Below are positions 6,338 to 12,345 of a DNA stretch of 20,117 nucleotides, one piece after another. Within the stretch, counting starts at the first letter, position 1. Each line of letters starts with the position of its first letter. This stretch comes from a virus. A program made the translations under genes and the position numbers. The stretch is taken from IMG/VR virus record IMGVR_UViG_3300051212_000738, positions 1 through 20,117 of that record. One strand, written 5' to 3'. The notes beneath the pieces are model-generated. The model saw nothing but the letters and a program-made list of their open reading frames with translations, was not told where the DNA came from and made no database searches.

Positions 6338-7392
6338 TGACAATATTCCTAGTTGATTTAGAAGCAGTTGAAACTAGGTACACAGGCGAGTGGAAAACCC
6401 ACTTGCCTGTTGTTCTACGAAAGGCAGGACACAATGTTCAAATTATTGACGGCCCTGAAGATATCCCTCGTGCCACTACTCCTGGCGCCTTTCTTAATTT
6501 TGGTGGCACTAATATCTATAAGTCTGCACAAGTTGAAAAGATTGGTAGACTATTTTGCGCTGGACGCATTTCAGCTGGCGACCATTTTATTTTTACTGAT
6601 GCTTGGCATCCAGGCATTATAAACTTAAAATACATGAGCGAGCTTCTTGGTATTCCAGTCAAGATTCATGCTCTATGGCATGCTGGTAGTTATGATCCTC
6701 AAGATTTCTTAGGACGGTTAATTGGGGATGCTCCGTGGGTTAGACATGCTGAAAAAAGTTTCTTCCATGCAATTGACCATAACTGGTTTGCTACAGATTT
6801 TCATATCAAAATGTTTGATCACAACTTGTTAAATCATGTTGTTGACTACGATGATAAGAAAGTTGTTCGCACAGGCTGGCCTATGGAATATATGCCAGAC
6901 ATCTTGAGCATGTACAAAGGAATGCCTAAACGCAATTTGATTCTATTTCCTCATCGTATTGCTCCAGAAAAACAGTTAGATATTTTCTTAGATCTCAAAG
7001 AACAGTTACCGCAATATGAGTTTAAGGTCTGTCAAGAATATCCGTTGACAAAGAACGAATATCACAACATGCTAGGCGAAGCTAAATTAGTGTTCAGTGC
7101 CAATCTACAAGAAACACTCGGCATTAGCTGGTATGAAGGTGCCATTGTTGATGCTATTCCAATGGTTCCAGATCGTTTAAGCTACAGCGAAATGGCGCTA
7201 GACGAATTCAAGTATCCCAGTGTGTGGACTGAAAGTTTTGAAAATTATCTTGGATGTAGAAATCAAGTAATAGAAAAAATTATCGATTACATGGAAAATT
7301 ATGATAAGTATCTACCACGCCTAAATAAACAGGTAGACATGTTAACTAAAAACTATTTTAGTTGCAATGGCTTATTGGAGATGTTAAAATAA
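6337..7392 (+). CDS. GT-B (GT4-like) glycosyltransferase
   Basis: 351 residues. The N-terminal domain is Rossmann-like (MTIFLVDLEA... LPVVLRKAGHNVQIIDG, FLNFGGTNIY). The C-terminal domain shows retaining GT-B features: LILFPHRIAPEKQLDIFLDL at 201-220 and an E-x7-E motif, Glu259 and Glu267, in ETLGISWYEGAIVDAIPMVPD. That motif binds the nucleotide-sugar donor in GT4 enzymes. Acceptor unknown: it could glycosylate a modified DNA base, as T4 does on hydroxymethylcytosine, or a virion or host surface component. Its place in the early gene run beside folE favours an intracellular job, an inference only. Start 6337 overlaps the upstream stop. The promoter for folE lies in its last 31 bases. Confidence 0.75.
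   Translation: MTIFLVDLEAVETRYTGEWKTHLPVVLRKAGHNVQIIDGPEDIPRATTPGAFLNFGGTNIYKSAQVEKIGRLFCAGRISAGDHFIFTDAWHPGIINLKYMSELLGIPVKIHALWHAGSYDPQDFLGRLIGDAPWVRHAEKSFFHAIDHNWFATDFHIKMFDHNLLNHVVDYDDKKVVRTGWPMEYMPDILSMYKGMPKRNLILFPHRIAPEKQLDIFLDLKEQLPQYEFKVCQEYPLTKNEYHNMLGEAKLVFSANLQETLGISWYEGAIVDAIPMVPDRLSYSEMALDEFKYPSVWTESFENYLGCRNQVIEKIIDYMENYDKYLPRLNKQVDMLTKNYFSCNGLLEMLK
7362..7390 (+). promoter_or_regulatory. Extended -10 sigma70-like promoter before folE
   Basis: TTGCAA at 7362-7367, a 17-base spacer and TAAAAT at 7385-7390, with TGT immediately before the -10 (extended -10 TGn). The -10 overlaps the stop codon of the glycosyltransferase gene. Start of transcription is predicted near 7397, leaving a leader of about 29 bases with GGAG at 7414-7417. 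Confidence 0.5.
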
Positions 7393-7425
7393 TGTCATCC
7401 ACGACAATAACTCGGAGAATAATTA

Positions 7426-8121
7426 ATGTCAGAAAAAAATCTAGCTCAAGTAATTCGTGAGCGCATGAAACAAGACGGCAAAAGATTTTGGGCCGGCGAC
7501 AATATCAGTGACTACGTCACTCCAGAAATTAAACACAAATTAATCGACGAAGCAACAGAAGCATTTGAACTAGTATTAGATCAACTGTTAATCGATCGCG
7601 AAAATGATCCTAACTCTCATGGTACAGCAAGACGTCTTGCAAAAATGTACTTTAACGAAATAATGAGTGGTAGGTATGACCCGGCACCGAGTGCAACAGC
7701 ATTTCCAAACGATACTGAAGATCGTTACGAAGGCATGCTAGTTGTTCGCTCAGAGCTACGCAGTATGTGTAGTCATCATCATCAGCCTGTCAGTGGTGTT
7801 GCATACATCGGCATTATTGCTGCCGAAAAACTTATCGGACTTTCTAAGTACACACGCATTGCACAATGGTGTGCTCGACGGGGAACTCTTCAAGAAGAAC
7901 TAGCCAATGACATCGCTCGCGAAATCATGAAAGCCACTGGCGCTAAGGATGTAGGTGTCTATGTACAAGCCGTACATGGCTGCTGTGAAAATCGAGGTAT
8001 TATGGCACATAGTTCTTTAACACAAACTACTGTGTTAAAAGGTGCGTTTAAAGATGATGCAGGTACAAAGAAAGAATTCTTTGACAATATCAAACTTCAA
8101 CAGGACTTTGCCCCAAGATGA
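7426..8121 (+). CDS. folE: GTP cyclohydrolase I
   Basis: 231 residues, similar to E. coli FolE (222). It converts GTP to 7,8-dihydroneopterin triphosphate, the entry step for both folate and 7-deazaguanine. Zinc ligands are visible as Cys115 and His118 in MCSHHHQPV and Cys186 in VHGCCENRG. His117 and His184 match the E. coli catalytic His112 and His179. Further landmarks: IGLSKYTRIAQWCARR and LQEELANDIA, then GVYVQAVHGCC and a Thr/Ser-rich TQTTVLKG. Strong ribosome site GGAG 8 bases upstream and its own promoter. The stop overlaps the next ATG. In phages, folE usually accompanies queuosine-type genes; here a QueD-like gene, queE and a DpdA homologue lie nearby. Confidence 0.96.
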   Translation: MSEKNLAQVIRERMKQDGKRFWAGDNISDYVTPEIKHKLIDEATEAFELVLDQLLIDRENDPNSHGTARRLAKMYFNEIMSGRYDPAPSATAFPNDTEDRYEGMLVVRSELRSMCSHHHQPVSGVAYIGIIAAEKLIGLSKYTRIAQWCARRGTLQEELANDIAREIMKATGAKDVGVYVQAVHGCCENRGIMAHSSLTQTTVLKGAFKDDAGTKKEFFDNIKLQQDFAPR

Positions 8122-8339
8122 ACTCAATAGAACAAGCTAATGCATTTATTGATAGAGTTAAAAATCTACAAACATTTGAAGTTAAGCGTATGTTAGACGA
8201 ACCTTTAGAATTTAGAGGTGGTAGAGTACCGTTTGATATTCGCGCCAATCAAGAGTGTGCATGGTTCAAGGTTATAGCGTTATCTCAGAAAGAAGCAGAA
8301 GATATGGTAGACCGTTGGCTAAGAGGCGAGGATGAGTGA
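8118..8339 (+). CDS. Small hypothetical phage protein
   Basis: 73 residues, ATGA-coupled to folE. N-terminal helix (SIEQANAFIDRVKNLQTFEVKRML) followed by a small alpha/beta unit, with C-terminal VIALSQKEAEDMVDRWLRGEDE, which resembles the end of small phage proteins where a strand is followed by an A/SEEQAEEMVDxWL helix. No catalytic residues visible. It overlaps the DNA glycosylase gene by 8 bases. Confidence 0.7.
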   Translation: MNSIEQANAFIDRVKNLQTFEVKRMLDEPLEFRGGRVPFDIRANQECAWFKVIALSQKEAEDMVDRWLRGEDE

Positions 8340-8751
8340 ACCGCTACTCGACGAGTTAATGGTGCAACAACAATTGCCGGCCAAAAACGAGAGACATCGT
8401 GCATGGCAGCATATGGTTGGAGTTATAATGCTAAACCAAACTGGTAGAAAACCAGTGAAGTATGTGCTGCCACTTTTCTTAGATCGTTGGCCAACTCCTA
8501 ATACGTTTTTGTTTGCTACAGAAGACGAAGTCAAAGAAATCATTTGGCCTTTGGGTATGTACAATACTCGTTTCAAAAGACTTAAACGCATGACTGCTGA
8601 TTTCTTGACTTGGAACGGAGAAGATGCTACAAAATTATATGGCATTGGTAAGTATGGTTCAGATAGCTATGAAATCTTTTTCAAACAAAACTATACAGTA
8701 AACCCTACAGATAAAGAACTTATTCGTTACTTAAAAGAGGAAATTCTATGA
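8332..8751 (+). CDS. HhH-GPD DNA glycosylase, MBD4-like
   Basis: 139 residues, matching only the catalytic domain of human MBD4, a glycosylase that removes T or U opposite G. Correspondences in order: VIMLNQTGRKPV (MBD4 FLNRTSGK), IIWPLGMYNTRFKRL (LLKPLGLYDLRAKTI), the helix-hairpin-helix LYGIGKYGSDSYEIF (LHGIGKYGNDSYRIF), and NPTDKEL with the catalytic Asp127 (HPEDHKL). There is no lysine in the bifunctional position and no Fe-S cysteine cluster, so a monofunctional glycosylase is expected. It may repair deaminated bases in phage DNA, or cut out particular bases; the substrate is inference. Stop/start overlaps on both sides place it in the folE-to-dCMP deaminase run. Confidence 0.82.
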   Translation: MSEPLLDELMVQQQLPAKNERHRAWQHMVGVIMLNQTGRKPVKYVLPLFLDRWPTPNTFLFATEDEVKEIIWPLGMYNTRFKRLKRMTADFLTWNGEDATKLYGIGKYGSDSYEIFFKQNYTVNPTDKELIRYLKEEIL

Positions 8752-9080
8752 AAACTATCGAAGAAGCTTGGGATATTATCGAGAGTCTTAATGACGATGC
8801 TCATAATCAGGCATGGGACACATGGGTCGAGTCAGATAATTTAATGGAGTCTGACGACGAAGCCGATTGGGAAGCTGCTGAAGATTTACGTGAACAGGCC
8901 AGTTTAGAACAAGCAGAATATTTTCGCGATGCTTGGTATGATCTCAGCAACGAAGATCAAGAATTGATAGAATATTGGCTAGAGCGTGATGAAGATTTTA
9001 GAGAACAATTTTCAACATACTTTGGTCAAGAAGAATTTGCAAATGAATTTCCTGCTTTTGAAATTCAAAAGGATGAATAA
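8748..9080 (+). CDS. Extremely acidic Trp-rich protein, candidate DNA mimic
   Basis: 110 residues with 37 Asp/Glu and only 6 Lys/Arg, net charge about -31, plus six tryptophans. Predicted to be almost all helix (repeating segments such as AWDTWVES, EADWEAAEDLREQ, DAWYDLSNEDQELIEYWLE). No known domain recognised. Charge density like this is typical of phage DNA-mimic inhibitors (T7 Ocr, T4 Arn), which bind restriction or other DNA-binding proteins, but that role is inference. It is ATGA-coupled to the DNA glycosylase upstream and TAATG-coupled to the cupin gene, so it is made with them. An inhibitor of a DNA glycosylase (Ugi-like) is another possibility. Confidence 0.75.
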   Translation: MKTIEEAWDIIESLNDDAHNQAWDTWVESDNLMESDDEADWEAAEDLREQASLEQAEYFRDAWYDLSNEDQELIEYWLERDEDFREQFSTYFGQEEFANEFPAFEIQKDE

Positions 9081-9526
9081 TGTTTCTTAAACTTTTAGAA
9101 AAACTAGGACGTAAGCGTATCATTATGGATAGGATGAGTGATGAGCCTTACCTAGAACGCTATTATCTTTTTCTTAAAGAAAGAGATCGTTTTCCTTTTA
9201 ACATTTTCTTACATAAATTTCTAAAAGGAGATCCGGATGATCTCCACGATCATCCTTGGCCTTATGCTACATTAATTCTAAAAGGCGGTTATTGGGAAAC
9301 TACACCCAAAGGACGATTCTGGCGCGGTGCCGGACACTTTAGGACCTGTAGTGCTGAAAGCTATCACCGCATTGAATTAGAACCTGGCGTCGAATGCTGG
9401 ACACTGTTCATGCCTGGTCCACACAAACGCGAATGGGGTTTTGATGTCGATGGTCGTTGGGTGCAACACGAACAATATCTAAAGGAGAGGTATGAACAAG
9501 CTCATAATCAACCAACACGAGCTTAA
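9080..9526 (+). CDS. Cupin-fold protein
   Basis: 148 residues. Cupin pattern: LHDHPWPYATLILKGGYWE, with His56 and His58 as metal-ligand candidates, then a turn at residues 74-86, SYHRIELEPGVECWTLFMPGP with His96 as the third ligand, and a C-terminal REWGF. This is a small single-domain cupin seen in many tailed phages, of unknown substrate. Start at 9080 shares a base with the previous stop (TAATG). The last 35 bases overlap the phosphoribosyltransferase gene, whose ribosome site lies within this gene. Binding of a small metabolite or sugar nucleotide is plausible. Confidence 0.72.
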   Translation: MFLKLLEKLGRKRIIMDRMSDEPYLERYYLFLKERDRFPFNIFLHKFLKGDPDDLHDHPWPYATLILKGGYWETTPKGRFWRGAGHFRTCSAESYHRIELEPGVECWTLFMPGPHKREWGFDVDGRWVQHEQYLKERYEQAHNQPTRA

Positions 9527-10085
9527 TGGTTTAGTTGGCAAAATCTGTAGAAACATTCTTATAAGTGGTTGGAAGCCAGATTATATAGTAGGGATTACCA
9601 GAGGTGGTTTAATCCCTGCTGTCATGATCAGCCAGTACTTAGGTGTTCCTATGCACACTTTAGAAGTAAGCCTGCGAGACGGGGGAGACACTGAAAGTAA
9701 TCTATGGATGGCTGTAGATGCGTTTGGAACACCAGAAAAAGAAATCGTTATTAAAGACGAACAAGACATTGGAAGTGTATTGGATGCTGCGTCATCATTA
9801 TTAGAAATGCCAGAGCTGCCATCTTATAAAAATATATTGTTAGTCGACGACATCAATGATACTGGCGCAACGTTTAATTGGATTATGAACGATTGGAAAT
9901 CTAGTTGTTTTCCAAATGATCCAGCATGGTATGAAATCTGGAATAGCAATGTTAAATTTTCTGTATTGATTGATAATTTAGCCAGTCAGTGTGAAGTTAA
10001 AATGGATTTTATTGGCAGGGAAATCAACAAAGCAGAAAATGATGTTTGGGTAGATTTTCCTTGGGAAGATTGGTGGACGAAATGA
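9492..10085 (+). CDS. Phosphoribosyltransferase (type I, purine-salvage-like)
   Basis: 197 residues. The type I PRTase fold is shown by WKPDYIVGITRGGLIPAVMIS (residues 27-47, the first strand and Rossmann-like loop) and by the PRPP-binding loop NILLVDDINDTGAT (114-127), with adjacent Asp119-Asp120 and the DTG turn. It looks closest to xanthine/guanine phosphoribosyltransferases (Gpt-like), which join a free purine to PRPP. Residues 62-111 contain an acidic insertion between strands. A link to salvage of guanine or a 7-deazaguanine base released during DNA modification is attractive but unproven. Ribosome site GGAG at 9484-9487. Ends in an ATGA overlap with the HIT gene. Confidence 0.85.
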   Translation: MNKLIINQHELNGLVGKICRNILISGWKPDYIVGITRGGLIPAVMISQYLGVPMHTLEVSLRDGGDTESNLWMAVDAFGTPEKEIVIKDEQDIGSVLDAASSLLEMPELPSYKNILLVDDINDTGATFNWIMNDWKSSCFPNDPAWYEIWNSNVKFSVLIDNLASQCEVKMDFIGREINKAENDVWVDFPWEDWWTK

Positions 10086-10468
10086 AAGAAAATGTAATGA
10101 ACGATCAACCTCCTTTTATTGAGGACGGTAATGCTCCTTGGGATAATTTGTTAGAAGAAGACTTTCACGTAAAAGTTTTTTATGACAAATATCCTGTTAC
10201 AGAGGGTCACTTGTTATTTGTGCCTAAATATAACACCGTCGCAGTACTAATGGACGCATTTGAAAGTGCAGTTCGAGATGGCATGCGTATGGTAGATGAA
10301 GGACACTGTGACGGATTTAATATTGGTTTTAATTACGGTAAGAGTGCAGGTCAAACTGTAGGCTGGCCCCATGTACATCTTATTCCGAGACGAACAGGCG
10401 ATATGGAAGATCCAACAGGCGGAGTTCGTCATGTTATACCAGAGAAAGGAAATTACAAAAAATGGTAA
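10082..10468 (+). CDS. HIT-family nucleotide hydrolase/transferase
   Basis: 128 residues from ATG 10082, chosen for the ATGA overlap with the previous gene. HIT landmarks: FYDKYPVTEGHLLFVPK (33-49, with the G-H-L/x-x-V/F-P-K strand) and the triad region GQTVGWPHVHLIPRR (90-104), where His97 and His99 match the H-x-H of the histidine triad. The first His of the canonical H-x-H-x-H is replaced by Gly-Trp-Pro, typical of the phage branch as I recall it. HIT enzymes hydrolyse or transfer nucleotidyl groups such as AMP-NH2 or Ap4A. It likely serves nucleotide housekeeping with the neighbouring phosphoribosyltransferase and dCMP deaminase. Confidence 0.85.
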   Translation: MKENVMNDQPPFIEDGNAPWDNLLEEDFHVKVFYDKYPVTEGHLLFVPKYNTVAVLMDAFESAVRDGMRMVDEGHCDGFNIGFNYGKSAGQTVGWPHVHLIPRRTGDMEDPTGGVRHVIPEKGNYKKW

Positions 10469-10644
10469 AAGAAGGATCTAAATGGTGGGCCGGTGATAAA
10501 GTTTTTCAAGTGATCAATGTTCTTGAAATTGATAATCATACTTGGGTTTATTATAGAACTGTAAAACCAGTAGATGAAGAACCTAGAGAATATAGCTGTT
10601 ACATTGAAAGCTTTCTACAGAGATTTACTGCCTTACCAGAATGA
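10462..10644 (+). CDS. Small conserved phage protein (SH3-like barrel)
   Basis: 60 residues, overlapping the HIT gene by 7 bases. Beta-rich sequence: GSKWWAGDKVFQVINVLEID, HTWVYYRTVKP, then REYSCYIESFLQRFTALPE. The W-x-x-G-x-x-x-x-V and Y-S-C-Y-x-E-S-F-x-x-R-F pattern is familiar from short uncharacterised phage proteins that look like small SH3-type barrels. No function known. ATGA-coupled to the next gene. Confidence 0.7.
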   Translation: MVKEGSKWWAGDKVFQVINVLEIDNHTWVYYRTVKPVDEEPREYSCYIESFLQRFTALPE

Positions 10645-10838
10645 ATACTATTTGCATTAAATGGGAAACGAATCGTCGTGAAGTAAGTTGGTCTAATCTT
10701 TGTGCATCTGTTGTTGAACAGTTTGGATTACCTGGTGGTCGATATCAAACTGAAGTATGCGAAGATTGGATGTCGTTTCATTTCCACAATGATAAAGATG
10801 CATTTATGTGTAAAGTGTTATTAAGCGAATACCTATGA
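10641..10838 (+). CDS. Small conserved phage protein, unknown function
   Basis: 65 residues between two ATGA overlaps. Sequence pattern SWSNLCASVVEQFGLPGGRYQ then DWMSFHFHNDKDAFMCKVLL suggests a small alpha/beta ferredoxin-like unit. I recall the FGLPGGRY...FHF.N.KDA.M.K motif from uncharacterised proteins in T4-like phages. No catalytic residues can be assigned. Placement just before dCMP deaminase, with coupled translation, is the only functional hint. Confidence 0.7.
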   Translation: MNTICIKWETNRREVSWSNLCASVVEQFGLPGGRYQTEVCEDWMSFHFHNDKDAFMCKVLLSEYL

Positions 10839-11335
10839 AAGAAAAATTTAAAAAAGCATTCATGGAAACTGCAAAGTTATTTGCAGAGTTAAGTCATGCC
10901 AAACGATTGCATGTTGGCGCTATTGTCGTTAAGGATGATCGTATCATTAGTATCGGTTATAACGGTATGCCGGCAGGATGGGAAAACGATTGCGAGTATA
11001 AAGACTACATGAGCAGAGATGCGGGCGGTTGGCTAAATCCAGATGAAATTGAACAGCGTTGGCAGTATCTAGAAGAGGACGGCACTAGATACTCTTTAAA
11101 AACCAAACCAGAAGTACTACACGCAGAAACAAATGCCATCGCTAAATTAGCCAGAAGCACAGAATCTGGCGTTGGATCGACAATGTTTATTACACATAGC
11201 CCATGTCTAGATTGTGCCAAATTAATTTACCAGTCAGGAATACAAAGAGTGTATTATGGCGAAGCCTATAGAAATAATGACGGTGTTGAGTTTTTAGAAA
11301 AATCAGGAGTTCAAATTGAAAAGATGGATACTTAA
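10835..11335 (+). CDS. cd: Deoxycytidylate (dCMP) deaminase
   Basis: 166 residues, zinc-dependent deaminase making dUMP from dCMP for thymidylate synthesis. The zinc site is clear: His96-Ala-Glu98 (VLHAETNA) with the proton-shuttling Glu, and Cys124/Cys127 in HSPCLDCAK. GYNGMPAGWENDC (41-53) is the T4-type substrate loop, and KRLHVGAIVVKDDRI the first strands. Length and motifs match phage T4 gene cd (about 190). ATGA-coupled to the upstream gene. In the same window as an MBD4-like glycosylase, nucleotide deamination and uracil/thymine repair may be linked, an inference. The last 20 bases overlap a small TTG-start gene. Confidence 0.94.
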   Translation: MKEKFKKAFMETAKLFAELSHAKRLHVGAIVVKDDRIISIGYNGMPAGWENDCEYKDYMSRDAGGWLNPDEIEQRWQYLEEDGTRYSLKTKPEVLHAETNAIAKLARSTESGVGSTMFITHSPCLDCAKLIYQSGIQRVYYGEAYRNNDGVEFLEKSGVQIEKMDT

Positions 11336-11480
11336 CGTAGAAGAAGATCCAGAAACAGGAGATGGTATTTTAACATTTCCAGAGGATCTTCTTGAAGAAT
11401 CAGGATGGAAAGAAGGAGATCAAATTTTGTGGACCGATAATGGGGACGGGTCTTGGACTTTAACAAAAAAGAATGTATAA
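11316..11480 (+). CDS. 54-residue AbrB-like (swapped-hairpin) protein, TTG start
   Basis: A short frame running from TTG 11316 to TAA 11478-11480. The start is fixed by a perfect AGGAG at 11305-11309, 6 bases upstream. The sequence MKRWILNVEEDPETGDGILT, then FPEDLLEESGWKEGDQILW and DNGDGSWTLTKK, has the look of an AbrB/MazE swapped-hairpin domain (strand, P-x-D/E-L-L-E-E-x-G-x-K-E-G-D, strand). I also recall this family as a small conserved protein in T4-like phages. It might be a DNA-binding regulator, possibly acting on the adjacent queE promoter, but that is speculation. It overlaps dCMP deaminase by 20 bases. Confidence 0.72.
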   Translation: MKRWILNVEEDPETGDGILTFPEDLLEESGWKEGDQILWTDNGDGSWTLTKKNV

Positions 11481-11481
11481 T
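11453..11481 (+). promoter_or_regulatory. sigma70-like promoter before queE, near-leaderless
   Basis: A perfect TATAAT at 11476-11481 with a weak -35 (TTGGAC, 11453-11458) at 17-base spacing. The -10 overlaps the stop codon of the preceding 54-residue gene. Only five bases lie between the -10 and ATG 11487, so transcription should start at the start codon or a base or two inside it. No Shine-Dalgarno sequence precedes the ATG. Confidence 0.5.
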
Positions 11482-11486
11482 ATATT

Positions 11487-12338
11487 ATGGAAAAAATTAA
11501 AATTGCAGAGCTGTTTTACAGCATTCAAGGAGAAGGACGTTATATGGGCGTTCCTTCTGTATTTCTGCGCACTTTTGGTTGCAACTTTAAGTGCGCTGGT
11601 TTTGGTATGCCTAGGGGTGAATTGAGCAATGAAGTAGAGGCTATTGCTCAAAAAATCAACGAGTTTAAGATCTATGAAGAACTTCCATTAGTTAGTACTG
11701 GCTGCGATAGTTATGCTAGTTGGGACCCAAGATTTAAAAATCTAAGCCCTATGCTAACTGTCGATGCAATTGCAGATCGCATCTGTGAAATTCTTCCTTT
11801 TAATGAATGGAAAGATGAGCATCTAGTGATCACGGGCGGTGAACCTTTACTAGGTTGGCAACGTGCATATCCTGCATTGCTTGAACACTCTAAGATGAAA
11901 AATCTTAAAGAGATTACATTTGAAACTAATGGTACTCAAAAATTAACTCCAGAATTTAAAAAATATCTAATGAACTGGGGAATTGATAATCGAGGTTATC
12001 ATAAATTAACTTTTAGTGTCAGTGCAAAATTAAGTTGTTCCGGAGAATCTAGACACGAAGCTATTCGTCCAGATATAGTCTGCGAATACGAAGAAGTTGG
12101 ATATACCTATCTTAAATTTGTAGTAGCAACAGAGGAAGATGCAGATGAAGCGATCGAAACAGCAGACATTTACAGAGCCGAAGGGTTTGCGGGACCCATA
12201 TATCTTATGCCAGTTGGTGGGGTGGAGTCTGTTTATACTCTTAATAATCGTAGGGTCGCTGAACTAGCAATGAAAAATGGACTTCGCTATAGTGATAGAC
12301 TACAAGTGCCGTTATTTAAAAATGAGTGGGGAACTTAA
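11487..12338 (+). CDS. queE: 7-carboxy-7-deazaguanine synthase, QueE
   Basis: 283 residues, radical SAM enzyme converting 6-carboxytetrahydropterin to 7-carboxy-7-deazaguanine. N-terminal IAELFYSIQGEG(R)YMGVPSVFLRTFGCNFKC is diagnostic (QueE S-x-Q-G-E-G and R-x-x-G-C). HLVITGGEPLL carries the GGEP SAM motif, and ITFETNGTQ the following strand. The cluster motif is split: Cys32 and Cys36 keep the C-x3-C spacing, but the third cysteine appears to be Cys73 in STGCDSYASWDP, aligned to B. subtilis WCDSAFTWD, after about 36 extra residues that include GFGMPRG. At 283 residues it is longer than most bacterial QueE (about 210-245), consistent with an insertion. Supplies the deazaguanine core expected by DpdA. 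Confidence 0.92.
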   Translation: MEKIKIAELFYSIQGEGRYMGVPSVFLRTFGCNFKCAGFGMPRGELSNEVEAIAQKINEFKIYEELPLVSTGCDSYASWDPRFKNLSPMLTVDAIADRICEILPFNEWKDEHLVITGGEPLLGWQRAYPALLEHSKMKNLKEITFETNGTQKLTPEFKKYLMNWGIDNRGYHKLTFSVSAKLSCSGESRHEAIRPDIVCEYEEVGYTYLKFVVATEEDADEAIETADIYRAEGFAGPIYLMPVGGVESVYTLNNRRVAELAMKNGLRYSDRLQVPLFKNEWGT

Positions 12339-12345
12339 TTCTAAA

